Part shown: positions 24,215-32,663 of the stretch, piece by piece
How positions within the stretch are numbered: the first letter of the stretch is position 1
Layout of the letters: every line of letters begins with the position of its first letter
Assembly: GCA_015057025.1 (NCBI GenBank)
Contig: SVFD01000001.1
Span: forward strand, 248,001-312,000
DNA length: 64,000 nucleotides
DNA from: Lachnospiraceae bacterium
GTDB lineage: Bacteria > Bacillota > Clostridia > Lachnospirales > Lachnospiraceae
Direction: 5' to 3'
Position numbers and translations under genes: made by a program
Notes under the pieces: model-generated
The model's input: the letters and a program-made list of their open reading frames with translations, nothing else
Database searches by the model: none
What the model was told of the DNA's origin: nothing

Positions 24215-25078
24215 ATGGAAATAAAAAAATTAATTATTACCGGCGGTAACGGTCAATTAGGTCGTGCCATTAATGAGCTTTATAAGGACAGAGAAGATAT
24301 TGTTTGTATCAATACGGATGTGGACGAACTTGATATAACAGATTTGGAGGCTGTGCAGGATTTTGTTTCTAAAGAAAAGCCTTATGCCGTTGTGAACTGT
24401 GCGGCGCATACCGCAGTGGATGCTTGTGAGGATCAGGAAGCGCTTGCATATCGTATTAATGCTATTGGACCTAGAAATTTAGCGATTGCAGCAAAGCAGA
24501 ATGATGCTAAGCTTATGCATATATCAACAGACTATGTATTTGCCGGAGATGCAAGTAAGCCTTACAGAGAGTTTGATACAACCGGACCGCAGGGAGTTTA
24601 TGGTGCCAGCAAGCTTGCCGGAGAAAATTTCGTAAAGGAATTTGCGGATAAATATTTTATTATCAGAACCGCATGGTTATACGGCGACGGAAAGAATTTT
24701 GTGAAGACTATGCTTCGTTTGGCTGAAACTAAGACGGAAGTCAGTGTTGTGAACGATCAGGTGGGAAGTCCTACCAGCACAAAGGAGCTTGCAAAAGCGA
24801 TGGATACCCTTTTATTTACAGATAATTACGGTGTATTCCACGGAACCTGTGAGGGTGTTTGCAGTTGGGCAGATTTTGCAGAAGAAATTTTCCGCCTGGC
24901 GGGCAAGGATGTTAAGGTGAACAGAATTACCAGCGAAGAATTTGCGGCGAAGGCTAAGCGCCCCGCATATTCGGTATTAGACAATTATATGTTGAAACTA
25001 ACGACTGATTTTATGTTTGCAGATTGGAAAGAGGCTATTGCAGAGTATATGGATTGGCTTCTTGCTAAGGAAGTATAA
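24215..25078 (+). CDS. rfbD: dTDP-4-dehydrorhamnose reductase
   Basis: 287 residues from ATG 24215 with AGAAGG upstream; an in-frame TTG-type extension to 24179 is unsupported. The N-terminal Rossmann motif is TGGNGQLGRA, with NCAAHTAVDACE, STDYVFAGD and the catalytic YGASKLAGE (Tyr-x3-Lys). The enzyme reduces dTDP-4-keto-L-rhamnose to dTDP-L-rhamnose with NADPH. The partner genes rfbA, rfbB and rfbC are not in this window, so rfbD is unlinked here. Rhamnose probably enters the surface polymer or the flagellin glycan. Confidence 0.93.
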   Translation: MEIKKLIITGGNGQLGRAINELYKDREDIVCINTDVDELDITDLEAVQDFVSKEKPYAVVNCAAHTAVDACEDQEALAYRINAIGPRNLAIAAKQNDAKLMHISTDYVFAGDASKPYREFDTTGPQGVYGASKLAGENFVKEFADKYFIIRTAWLYGDGKNFVKTMLRLAETKTEVSVVNDQVGSPTSTKELAKAMDTLLFTDNYGVFHGTCEGVCSWADFAEEIFRLAGKDVKVNRITSEEFAAKAKRPAYSVLDNYMLKLTTDFMFADWKEAIAEYMDWLLAKEV

Positions 25079-25115
25079 GCAATGAAAGGAACTATCTGAT
25101 CCGATAAATAAAAGA

Positions 25116-25147
25116 AAGGCTGTTACAGGAAAACTGTAGCAGCCTTA
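25116..25147. terminator. Bidirectional terminator between rfbD and the YuiD-like gene
   Basis: GGCTGTTACAG (25118-25128) pairs with CTGTAGCAGCC (25134-25144) with a GAAAA loop; A- and T-rich flanks suit both strands. Confidence 0.8.
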
Positions 25148-25165
25148 TTTGATAAATTATAACAA

Positions 25166-25630
25166 TTATTTAATGATTACTAAACAGTATATCAATGCAA
25201 TCGCGATACCGAGAAGTGCACCGACAAATACCTGAAGAGGGGTATGTCCCACAAATTCTTTCAGTTTTTCATCATTGCTTAAATCGCTTCCCATTTTTTC
25301 AATGACTTCTGTGATTTCATTTAAAACCTTGGCCTGAATACCGGCTTCGCGACGAACACCCATTGCATCATACATTACAATGATGGCTTGAATAAAAGCA
25401 ATTGCAAAGAAAGGAGAAGAAATTCCTTCATTTATGATAACGGAAGTGGTTAACGCGCAAACTGTTGCTGAATGACAGCTGGGCATACCGCCACTACCGA
25501 TTAATCGTTCTGCCACGAATTTTTTGGTCAGAATTAGGTGAATGATAGTCTTGATGATTTGTGCCAGCCCCCAGCTTAATCCGGCAGACATGAGTATTTC
25601 ATTGTGTATAAGTTCATACAAAAATGTCAT
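25166..25630 (-). CDS. Divergent PAP2 family membrane protein (YuiD-like, DUF212)
   Basis: 154 residues with about four membrane segments. Hallmarks are GGMPSCHSATVCALTTS (Ser-His pair of a divergent PAP2 phosphatase) and YDAMGVRREAGIQAKVLNEI, as in the YuiD/DUF212 family. PAP2 relatives dephosphorylate lipid phosphates such as undecaprenyl pyrophosphate; activity of this divergent group is not established. A lipid-carrier recycling role would suit the glycan loci on both sides, but this is inference. Confidence 0.85.
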   Translation of the reverse strand: MTFLYELIHNEILMSAGLSWGLAQIIKTIIHLILTKKFVAERLIGSGGMPSCHSATVCALTTSVIINEGISSPFFAIAFIQAIIVMYDAMGVRREAGIQAKVLNEITEVIEKMGSDLSNDEKLKEFVGHTPLQVFVGALLGIAIALIYCLVIIK

Positions 25631-25816
25631 ATGTAAAGCCTCGCTTATTATACTTTCAGTGCTGAAATAAAAATGCTTTCTGCACAGCTAATAAGCATTA
25701 TACCCAAAATTCACAAAAAAAACAATATTTATAAATATATCTTTATGAAAAGAGCGGAATGAAAGTATATAGAGCATATTTTAGATAAAACAAAAGATGA
25801 CGAAGCATGGGCTTTC

Positions 25817-25845
25817 TTGAAATATAAAATATTCTATGGTAAACT
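25817..25845 (+). promoter_or_regulatory. Promoter upstream of the GT-C-like membrane protein gene
   Basis: TTGAAA (25817-25822), a 17-base spacer and TAAACT (25840-25845). It lies 41 bp before the start codon at 25887. Confidence 0.6.
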
Positions 25846-25886
25846 TTAGCGAAAGAGACAATCTTACGTAGAAAGGCTTTTAAGAA

Positions 25887-27524
25887 ATGTCAGAGAAAAC
25901 AATGAAAAAAAACAAAGTGAATATAAATTGGCTTGCAGTTTTTATGATTGTGACACCTTTGCTATTGGCAGGAATTGTGGCGATTTATTATTATTTGCGT
26001 AACGGCGGCATGTCTTGGGTCCCGGGTTTGAAGTGGAATGATGAGGCTGCCTATTATCAGTTGATTAAAACCTGTATCGCCACTGGACAACCGATAGGAT
26101 ATTGGGGTTTTAACGGCAATCATGCGATTATGGGAACCGGTAGCGCATGGAGTCCCGCAATTATTTGGCCCTATGCAATCTGGGCGTATATTTTTCCTTT
26201 GTCTAAAGGCTTTGTATATTTTGTAAATTTATTTTATATTACCTTAGCTAATTTAATTTTTTATTTCTGCGTAAAGCCGAGTAAAGTGCAAAGTATGAAA
26301 CTAATCTTGGCGCAGGCAGGATCTGCGGTTTTTATTGTATATTTGTCTGTGAATATGTCTGAGATGTTTCGTTATGCCATTGCTGTTGTGCTTGCGGGAC
26401 TGTTGTACCAAATTCTCTTTCGAGAAAGTCCTAAAATCATTAAATATATAGTTACGCCTTTGGTAATTCTTGGTGCTGCTCAGGTATATGTATTCTTTGC
26501 ATTTTGTGTACCGATTTATATTTTTGGTATTATGAAGAATACAAAGTTATGGCAAAAGTTAATAGTATCTGTAGGAAGTCTCGGTGTGGTTGCTTTTGGA
26601 AGCTATTATCTGTTGCATCTGATATCGAGTAATTATAATATTCATAAGACGGAAGCTTTGTTAAATGCGATAAAAAGCATGGACATCGCTGGAGCTGTAA
26701 TAGCATTTCTTCGGATGATGAAGCAGGGGGCCGGAGAAGTTTTTCGACTTTGGACTTATGTATATACCAATCCGCTGATTCCGTTTCATGTATTATTCAG
26801 TGTGATTTTGGTTCTGATATCGGTAGGGATTATTATAGCTTATTTCATTAAAGACAGAAAAAATAAGGCAAATACTGAACATATAGAAGCAACGGAAAAA
26901 AAAGAGAAGAAAACTCCGTTGGGTAAGGATGCAATCATTGCAATCATTGTCGTTTACAGTGTGTTGTTGTTTTATTGGATGTATATGACATTATATTCTA
27001 TTGACCCGTTTACATTTATGCGCGGAACGTATATTGTAGTAATCTTTTCCATGTATCTGTTGGCGATGGCGGATTGCAAATGGCTATATACTACGCTGGT
27101 GGCTTTACAGGCAGTAAGTCTGTGCTTTCTTCCGGTGAATATGGAGTATTACATGTCGGACCATTATATGGCAGCAGAAGAGCATGAGGAATGGTCTGAG
27201 TTGGAAACGGCGATTTCGGATGCAATCAAAGTAGATGATTCGCTGGGGCCATGGGAAAATACAGTGGCAATGTATACTATGGAGCCCAAAGCAATTTGTG
27301 CCATGCCGGCGGGAATTGGCGTGAATTTTATTATGGAAGATGGAATATTACCGAAAGAGGCGGAATATTTGTTTTTCTCTCTGGCTCCGGCAAATGAGCA
27401 GAGTACAGAGTGGATTGTCAGGGATTACGAAACTTTTTGTCAGGAATTTGGTGATGAATTAGAAGTCGGTTATGAGGTTATTTTTGATGACGGTCAGTAT
27501 ATTATTTATCAAAAAGCAGAATGA
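25887..27524 (+). CDS. Polytopic membrane protein, GT-C glycosyltransferase-like
   Basis: 545 residues with roughly ten hydrophobic segments and a ~100-residue soluble C-terminal domain. The first extracytoplasmic loop contains an acidic motif (WNDEAAYYQLI), the place where GT-C enzymes carry their catalytic Asp/Glu. No closer family is recognisable. Such proteins use polyprenyl-phosphate sugars on the outer membrane face. A strong terminator follows directly, so the gene appears to be a single transcription unit. It could act with the polyprenyl-phosphate glycosyltransferases encoded further downstream. Confidence 0.6.
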   Translation: MSEKTMKKNKVNINWLAVFMIVTPLLLAGIVAIYYYLRNGGMSWVPGLKWNDEAAYYQLIKTCIATGQPIGYWGFNGNHAIMGTGSAWSPAIIWPYAIWAYIFPLSKGFVYFVNLFYITLANLIFYFCVKPSKVQSMKLILAQAGSAVFIVYLSVNMSEMFRYAIAVVLAGLLYQILFRESPKIIKYIVTPLVILGAAQVYVFFAFCVPIYIFGIMKNTKLWQKLIVSVGSLGVVAFGSYYLLHLISSNYNIHKTEALLNAIKSMDIAGAVIAFLRMMKQGAGEVFRLWTYVYTNPLIPFHVLFSVILVLISVGIIIAYFIKDRKNKANTEHIEATEKKEKKTPLGKDAIIAIIVVYSVLLFYWMYMTLYSIDPFTFMRGTYIVVIFSMYLLAMADCKWLYTTLVALQAVSLCFLPVNMEYYMSDHYMAAEEHEEWSELETAISDAIKVDDSLGPWENTVAMYTMEPKAICAMPAGIGVNFIMEDGILPKEAEYLFFSLAPANEQSTEWIVRDYETFCQEFGDELEVGYEVIFDDGQYIIYQKAE

Positions 27525-27535
27525 TAAGCAGTAAG

Positions 27536-27568
27536 AAAAGACAGAGCAAAAGAATGCTCTGTCTTTTT
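27536..27568. terminator. Strong bidirectional terminator
   Basis: AAAAGACAGAGCA and TGCTCTGTCTTTT form a 13-bp stem with a 6-base loop and a T tract. It separates the membrane protein gene from the convergent Spo0A-like gene. Confidence 0.9.
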
Positions 27569-27596
27569 GTTTATAGAATGCTTAAGTATATTATTT

Positions 27597-27968
27597 TTAA
27601 ACTGCTAAATCTAATCGTATTTTATCGGCTAAACGGCATATGTATTCACTGTTAGTGGGTCGATGCCTTCCTGAATTGGAAGAATATCCAAACAATTCTT
27701 CAAATGTTCTGGCGTTTCCACGTTTCCAGGAGACCTCAATCGCATTCCGAATTGCGCGTTCAACTTTTTGGTCTGTGGTATGGTAGCGTTTTGCAATGGA
27801 GGGGTACAAAAGCTTTGTCACACTGGTAACGGTTTCCATATCCCGTTCTGAAATCAGGATGGCTTCTCTTAAGTAGTGGTATCCCTTGAGATGGGCGGGA
27901 ATGCCCATGTCCAACATGATTTGGGTGACATAGCGTTCCAAATCTAAGGACGACATTCGCTCATGCAT
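27597..27968 (-). CDS. Stand-alone Spo0A-type DNA-binding domain protein
   Basis: 123 residues from the ATG at 27968, chosen because AAAGGAG lies 9-10 bases upstream; the longer frame to 28013 has no ribosome site. Nearly the whole protein matches the Spo0A C-terminal domain: GIPAHLKGYHYLREAI, TKLLYPSIAKRYHTT, the recognition-helix region KVERAIRNAIEVSWKRGN, FGYSSNSGRHRPTNSEYI and LADKIRLD. The phospho-acceptor receiver domain of true Spo0A is absent. Known: Spo0A binds 0A boxes and controls sporulation in Bacilli and Clostridia. This short form could compete for or constitutively occupy such sites. It lies at the head of the surface-glycan locus, divergent from the GT2 gene at 28213. Confidence 0.9.
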   Translation of the reverse strand: MHERMSSLDLERYVTQIMLDMGIPAHLKGYHYLREAILISERDMETVTSVTKLLYPSIAKRYHTTDQKVERAIRNAIEVSWKRGNARTFEELFGYSSNSGRHRPTNSEYICRLADKIRLDLAV

Positions 27969-28109
27969 ATATAAAAACTCCTTTCTGCGACAAATGCTGA
28001 TAAGAAATGCCAACTACCGATTAAACGTACCATATTTGTAAAATTCTGTAAATATGTAAATATCGCGCGAATATTTTGTGAAACTTTGCCGGATAAAAGA
28101 AATAAAAGG

Positions 28110-28138
28110 ATGACGATATTTTAAGAATGTGGTATACT
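28110..28138 (+). promoter_or_regulatory. Extended -10 promoter of the GT2 gene at 28213
   Basis: TGGTATACT (extended -10; hexamer 28133-28138) with ATGACG (28110-28115) at 17-base spacing. The -35 box overlaps the 13-mer GGATGACGATATT, repeated at 28995-29007. Confidence 0.6.
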
Positions 28139-28212
28139 AAAGTGTATTTTTATGACATTTTATAAGAATGCTGTTAATAAAAGACGTGGAATGATACGCG
28201 GAGGAAAAGTTT

Positions 28213-28959
28213 ATGCAGGAAAAAGTAAGCATTATTATTCCTGTTTATAATGCGGCAAATTACATAGAACAAACCATCAGTAGTGTCCTTGCTCAAGACT
28301 ATGAATGTTGGGAGTTGCTTTTGGTGGAGAATGGCTCGACGGATAACAGTATAGAGAAAATAAAAAAATTTGATGATCCACGCATTCGCCTTATCATTCT
28401 CGATGGTAATGCCGGTGCTGCAAATGCCAGGAATGAAGGGATGCGCCTTGCAACCGGCATTTATGTAGGATATTTGGATGCTGATGATTTATGGCAGAGT
28501 AATAAGCTTTCAAAGCAGATTTCTTTTATGAAGGAAAATGGGGCTGCCTTTTGTTTTACCGGATACGAATTCGGTGATGAAAATGCTGTTGGAACCGGCA
28601 AGGTGGTTTATGTGCCGGAAACATTGCGTTATAGACAGGCATTGAGCAATACTACAATTTTTACATCGACGGTACTGTTCGATACGCGGAAAATATCAAA
28701 AGACAGGCTTTATATGCCGAATGTAAAAAGTGAAGATTCTGCGTTATGGTTTCGGGTATTAAGAGAGGGTAACACTGCGTATGGTTTGGATGAGAATCTT
28801 GTTATTTACAGAAGACCCGGAAAATCTTTGTCTTCAAATAAAATTGAGGCTATGAAGCGAATTTGGAATCTGTATCGTAAGCAGGAGAAGCTAAATGTTT
28901 TTTACAGTGTATACTTGTTTGTAGGATGGGCATTTCGAGCGGTGAAAAGAAGAGTGTAG
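28213..28959 (+). CDS. Family 2 glycosyltransferase
   Basis: 248 residues, cytoplasmic GT-A enzyme. Visible motifs are VSIIIPVYNAANYIEQTI, VENGSTDNS, ANARNEGM, the metal-binding LDADDLW and a Lys-Ser-Glu-Asp motif (VKSEDSALWFR) near the acceptor side. Short C-terminus with an amphipathic segment (YSVYLFVGWAFRAVKRR). It resembles glycosyltransferases that add a single sugar to a lipid-linked oligosaccharide. It stands alone between its own promoter and the promoter of the following operon. Confidence 0.88.
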   Translation: MQEKVSIIIPVYNAANYIEQTISSVLAQDYECWELLLVENGSTDNSIEKIKKFDDPRIRLIILDGNAGAANARNEGMRLATGIYVGYLDADDLWQSNKLSKQISFMKENGAAFCFTGYEFGDENAVGTGKVVYVPETLRYRQALSNTTIFTSTVLFDTRKISKDRLYMPNVKSEDSALWFRVLREGNTAYGLDENLVIYRRPGKSLSSNKIEAMKRIWNLYRKQEKLNVFYSVYLFVGWAFRAVKRRV

Positions 28960-29051
28960 CAGGTGTAAATGAAATATTCTTTTTAAGATAATTTGGATGA
29001 CGATATTAAAGAGATTGTTTTTGCGTTTGAGTTGATAACAATATGTAACGA

Positions 29052-29080
29052 TTGAATTTGTACCCTAAAAATGGTATAAT
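29052..29080 (+). promoter_or_regulatory. Promoter of the surface-glycan operon
   Basis: TTGAAT (29052-29057), 17-base spacer, TATAAT (29075-29080) with an extended TGG. It lies 70 bp before the initiating transferase gene and heads a same-strand run to 56365. Confidence 0.8.
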
Positions 29081-29149
29081 AATAAGAATTTGGTTTGCAA
29101 AAAGAATTGTAATTTATAGAACAATAGACAGGAAGGAATTAGATAGACA

Positions 29150-30559
29150 ATGAGAAGAATGGAATCCATTAAGCGCCTTGTGGTATTGCAACTTACTACC
29201 ATTGGCTTGCTGATTCAGGTAGTGGCATATGGATATGTTTGGTACAAATATTATGAACCTGTAATTAAGTTGTTTTTCTGGGGAAGGGGTAACTGGCTTG
29301 TAATCGGATTATATGCTGCACTTTTATTGTTCTTTACATCTGCATACGGAGGAACTAAAATCGGATATTTAAAACCGTTAGATGTATATTTATCTCAAGT
29401 GTTTGCACTTTTAATAGCAAATATATTTTCTTATTTTCAAATTTCGCTAATGTGTGAATGGTTTGCGCCGACTAAGCCGATTCTTATTATGACTGCGATT
29501 CAGTTATTTTTTGCACTTATATGGGTATTTGCCAGTGATTTTTTTTACAAGATGGTATTTCCGCCAAGACAGTTGTTGCTTGTTCATGGTGACAGACCGA
29601 TTGATGATATTTTATATAAATTCGGCACACGAAAGGATCGCTATATTATTACAGAATGTATTAACATAAATAGAGGAATCGAAGTGATTCAGGAAGAAAT
29701 CCTGAAAAGATATGACGGAATCGTGCTCTGGGATATTCCCACAAACGATAGAAATACATTGATGAAATATTGTTACAACAAGTCTATTCGTGTATACATG
29801 ATGCCCAAAATACCGGATGTAATTCTTATGGGCTGTGAAAAAATGCATTTATTCGATACCCCGATTCTGTTAACAAGGGAATATGCATTAAGAATTGAGC
29901 AAAGAATTATCAAAAGAACCATAGATTTGGTTTGTGCCCTGATTCTTGTTATTATCACTTCGCCGATTATGTTAATAACTGCTTTGATTATTAAACTTTC
30001 GGATGGTGGTCCTGTGTTATATAAGCAGGTGCGTTGTACATTGGGCAACAAAGAATTTAAAATTGTAAAATTCAGGAGTATGCGTGTGGATGCTGAAAAA
30101 GACGGAGTGGCAAGACTTGCGTCCAAGGGCGATCCCAGAATTACTCCTTTTGGTCGTTTTATAAGAAAAGTAAGAATTGATGAGTTGCCGCAGTTGTTTA
30201 ATATTATCAAAGGGGATATGTCTTTCATCGGACCCAGACCGGAAAGACCTGAGATTATTGAACAGTATTTAGAGAGTATGCCGGAATTTGCTTTCAGAAC
30301 GAAGGTGAAAGCCGGATTGGCCGGATATGCGCAGGTTTACGGAAAATATAATACAACTCCGTATGATAAGTTGAAATTGGATTTGACATATATTGAGAAT
30401 TATTCTGTGTGGCTTGATATAAAGTTAATGCTTCTTACGCTTAAAGTATTAATAACTCCGGATAGTACAGAAGGGGTTGAACAGAATCAAAAGACTGCCA
30501 TGAAAATTGTTGATAAGTCGGTAGAACCGGTGGAGGAACAGCAAGATAAGGAATCTTAA
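29150..30559 (+). CDS. Polyprenyl-phosphate sugar-1-phosphate transferase (initiating enzyme)
   Basis: 469 residues. Four to five N-terminal membrane segments (~15-130), a degenerate Rossmann-like middle part (~140-240), another membrane segment (~263-285) and the C-terminal bacterial sugar transferase domain (~260-450) with SDGGPVLYKQVRCT, FKIVKFRSMR, DELPQLFNIIKGDMSFIGPRPERPE (in part) and the end motif KLDLTYIENYSVWLDIKLMLLT (in part). This is the WbaP/WcaJ polyisoprenyl-phosphate hexose-1-phosphate transferase class, which loads the first sugar phosphate onto undecaprenyl phosphate. It is the first gene of the locus, 13 bp before the Wzz-like gene, and so defines where polymer synthesis starts. 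The donor (UDP-Glc, UDP-Gal or other) is not decided by sequence. Confidence 0.93.
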   Translation: MRRMESIKRLVVLQLTTIGLLIQVVAYGYVWYKYYEPVIKLFFWGRGNWLVIGLYAALLLFFTSAYGGTKIGYLKPLDVYLSQVFALLIANIFSYFQISLMCEWFAPTKPILIMTAIQLFFALIWVFASDFFYKMVFPPRQLLLVHGDRPIDDILYKFGTRKDRYIITECININRGIEVIQEEILKRYDGIVLWDIPTNDRNTLMKYCYNKSIRVYMMPKIPDVILMGCEKMHLFDTPILLTREYALRIEQRIIKRTIDLVCALILVIITSPIMLITALIIKLSDGGPVLYKQVRCTLGNKEFKIVKFRSMRVDAEKDGVARLASKGDPRITPFGRFIRKVRIDELPQLFNIIKGDMSFIGPRPERPEIIEQYLESMPEFAFRTKVKAGLAGYAQVYGKYNTTPYDKLKLDLTYIENYSVWLDIKLMLLTLKVLITPDSTEGVEQNQKTAMKIVDKSVEPVEEQQDKES

Positions 30560-30572
30560 AAGGAGACGGAAA

Positions 30573-31838
30573 ATGAGATCATCCGAATGCAAATTTTTTA
30601 CATGCAAATATGGAAATGAACCGGCGGATTTAAAGCTTCTTTTGATTTATTTAATTCAAAGAACACGATTTGTGGCATATTTTGTCATATTCGGAGCTTT
30701 GATTTTTGCATCGGTTTATTATTTGAAAACTTTTGTGTTGGTAGAAGAGCATGAGTATGTTGCTACCGGAGAATTGTATCTGGTTTATAATGATGACGTG
30801 CGTTTGGAAAACGTATACATTAATGACTATACATGGCAGACACTTGTGCATACGGATAAAGTTATCGAATATGCTATGAGTCATATTAGTTCCAATGTGA
30901 CGGAAGAAGAGTTGAAGGCAGCGGTAACGGCAGGGCTTGTTTCTGATGTGAGATTTGTAGCGTTGAAGGTTACTACCAATAATCCTGATTTGTCCGTGGA
31001 GATTGCTCAGGCCTTTCAGTTGGCAATCATCGAGATGGCTGAAGAAATGGTGGATATTGATTCAATTACTATATTTACGGAAGCAGATTCTGCGGAACGG
31101 ATTACTACAGATAACCGAACGGTACGTATGGCAGCTACAGGGGCTGTAATTGGCTTTTTATTGTCTTTTATGGGAATAATTTTGCAGTATATTTTTGATG
31201 ATTCCATTTATGTAGCCGGTCAATTTGAAAGAAGATTTGGGATCCCTGTTATCGGCATATGTCTGCACACAAAGGCAAAGGATGCATCAAGAGAAAACAA
31301 AATCGGTCAGAAAAAGGAGTTAGAAGGCTCAAGATTGTGGGGAAGACAAGCCATAAAATTGAATTATAATATCTTTACGAAGGGATGTAAAAAAATAGCC
31401 GTAACCGATACATCATTAAAAGGTAAAACGGAGTTTCCGTATGAAATACTAAAGGATGCAAAAGAAAAGTTAGAGCAGGATGAGTTATTGGCGATTGCTA
31501 TGGGTGATGTTCCGGAAGGAGAAGAGTTTTATACGGCAGGCGATTATAGCATGTTTAAAACAGATTCCATCAATGAAAATGCGCTTGTTGCAGAGGAGTG
31601 CGCGAAGGCTGACGGAGTTATTTTGATGGTTCGCATGGGTGCGCATAACGGAAAATTGCTGGAACGCGCAATCGATTTGTTGAGTAAGCAGGGATGTAAT
31701 ATTTTAGGTGCTCTTTTATATGACGGTGATGCGTCTTTATTAAAAATGTATTACTATGAACCACTCCTGTTTGGTAGTAAAGAACGCAAAGAAACAGAAG
31801 AGGATATTTATCAACAGGAAGATTTTGATTTGCTGTAA
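30573..31838 (+). CDS. Wzz-type chain-length regulator fused to a decayed BY-kinase-like domain
   Basis: 421 residues. Residues ~30-55 and ~185-210 are the two membrane helices of a polysaccharide co-polymerase, bracketing an extracytoplasmic Wzz domain. The C-terminal ~170 residues (LNYNIFTKGCKKIAVTDTSLKGKTEF, in part; ADGVILMVRMGAHNGKLLERA; CNILGALLYDGD) align in order with bacterial tyrosine autokinases. The Walker A motif lacks its first Gly (TDTSLKGKT), no Walker A' (hydrophobic-DxD) is visible and the ATP-site Asp residues appear missing. So the protein probably regulates polymer length without kinase activity. It follows the initiating transferase by 13 bp. Confidence 0.75.
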   Translation: MRSSECKFFTCKYGNEPADLKLLLIYLIQRTRFVAYFVIFGALIFASVYYLKTFVLVEEHEYVATGELYLVYNDDVRLENVYINDYTWQTLVHTDKVIEYAMSHISSNVTEEELKAAVTAGLVSDVRFVALKVTTNNPDLSVEIAQAFQLAIIEMAEEMVDIDSITIFTEADSAERITTDNRTVRMAATGAVIGFLLSFMGIILQYIFDDSIYVAGQFERRFGIPVIGICLHTKAKDASRENKIGQKKELEGSRLWGRQAIKLNYNIFTKGCKKIAVTDTSLKGKTEFPYEILKDAKEKLEQDELLAIAMGDVPEGEEFYTAGDYSMFKTDSINENALVAEECAKADGVILMVRMGAHNGKLLERAIDLLSKQGCNILGALLYDGDASLLKMYYYEPLLFGSKERKETEEDIYQQEDFDLL

Positions 31839-31844
31839 GAGGAT

Positions 31845-32651
31845 ATGGTTATGCGGTTGGAAATGTTGATTTCTGCGGTAAATGCTAAACCGGCGGATTT
31901 AATGGAGAGAATGAAACCGGAATGTGACGCGATTTTAGTTAACCAATGTGACAAGGACGATGAGGAATACCTGATGCGTGATGAATATAAAATTAAAATT
32001 ATTCATCGAAATGAGCGTGGGGTCGGAAGGAGTCGTAATTTGGCATTGGCGAATGCTACAGCAGATATTTTGCTTTTCTGTGATGAAGACATAGAGTATG
32101 CAGAAGGGTATGCTAAAGGCATTATAGATGAATTTGTGAAACATCCGGAAGCGGATATGATTATTTTCAATATAGAGGTCTGCAAGGAGCGTCAGACTTA
32201 TTGGAATGAAGGATTTCATAAGGTACATTGGTATAACAGAGGACGTTACGGAGCCTGTAGCCTTGCCCTGAGGCGTGAAAGATTGGAGAGTGCCGGTGTT
32301 TGCTTTTCAGAATTGTTTGGCGGCGGTGCAAAGTATAGTAACGGGGAAGATAGTTTGTTTTTAAAAGAATGCGCTGATGCGGGCCTGCAGATATATACAA
32401 GTACTTTTTTGATTGGTAAGGAAGTGCCGAGAGAATCAACTTGGTTTAAAGGGTATAACGAGAAGTTTTTCTTTGACAGAGGTGTATTATTTGCATTTTT
32501 ATATGGTTCTTTTGCATGGTTGTGGGCATTGCGGTTTGTATTAACAAAGAAAAATATGTTTCAAGGCGAAATGAAACAAAAAAGAGCATTTCAATTGATG
32601 AAGGACGGTATACGTCAGGGAAAAGAAGAAAAAAAGCAACAAAAAAAATAA
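31845..32651 (+). CDS. Family 2/A glycosyltransferase
   Basis: 268 residues. An atypical N-terminus (LEMLISAVNAKPADLMERM, CDAILVNQCD) leads into RGVGRSRNLALANATADILLFCDEDIEYAEGY (in part), where the CDED acts as the metal motif. FGGGAKYSNGEDSLFLKECADAG is the acceptor-side acidic motif. The C-terminus is hydrophobic (FLYGSFAWLWALRFVL) and then strongly basic (KQKRAFQLMKDGIRQGKEEKKQQKK, in part), suggesting peripheral membrane attachment. It is 6 bp after the Wzz-like gene and 12 bp before epsG, so it belongs to the polymer assembly line. Confidence 0.85.
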   Translation: MVMRLEMLISAVNAKPADLMERMKPECDAILVNQCDKDDEEYLMRDEYKIKIIHRNERGVGRSRNLALANATADILLFCDEDIEYAEGYAKGIIDEFVKHPEADMIIFNIEVCKERQTYWNEGFHKVHWYNRGRYGACSLALRRERLESAGVCFSELFGGGAKYSNGEDSLFLKECADAGLQIYTSTFLIGKEVPRESTWFKGYNEKFFFDRGVLFAFLYGSFAWLWALRFVLTKKNMFQGEMKQKRAFQLMKDGIRQGKEEKKQQKK

Positions 32652-32663
32652 AGGAGGTCGGAT

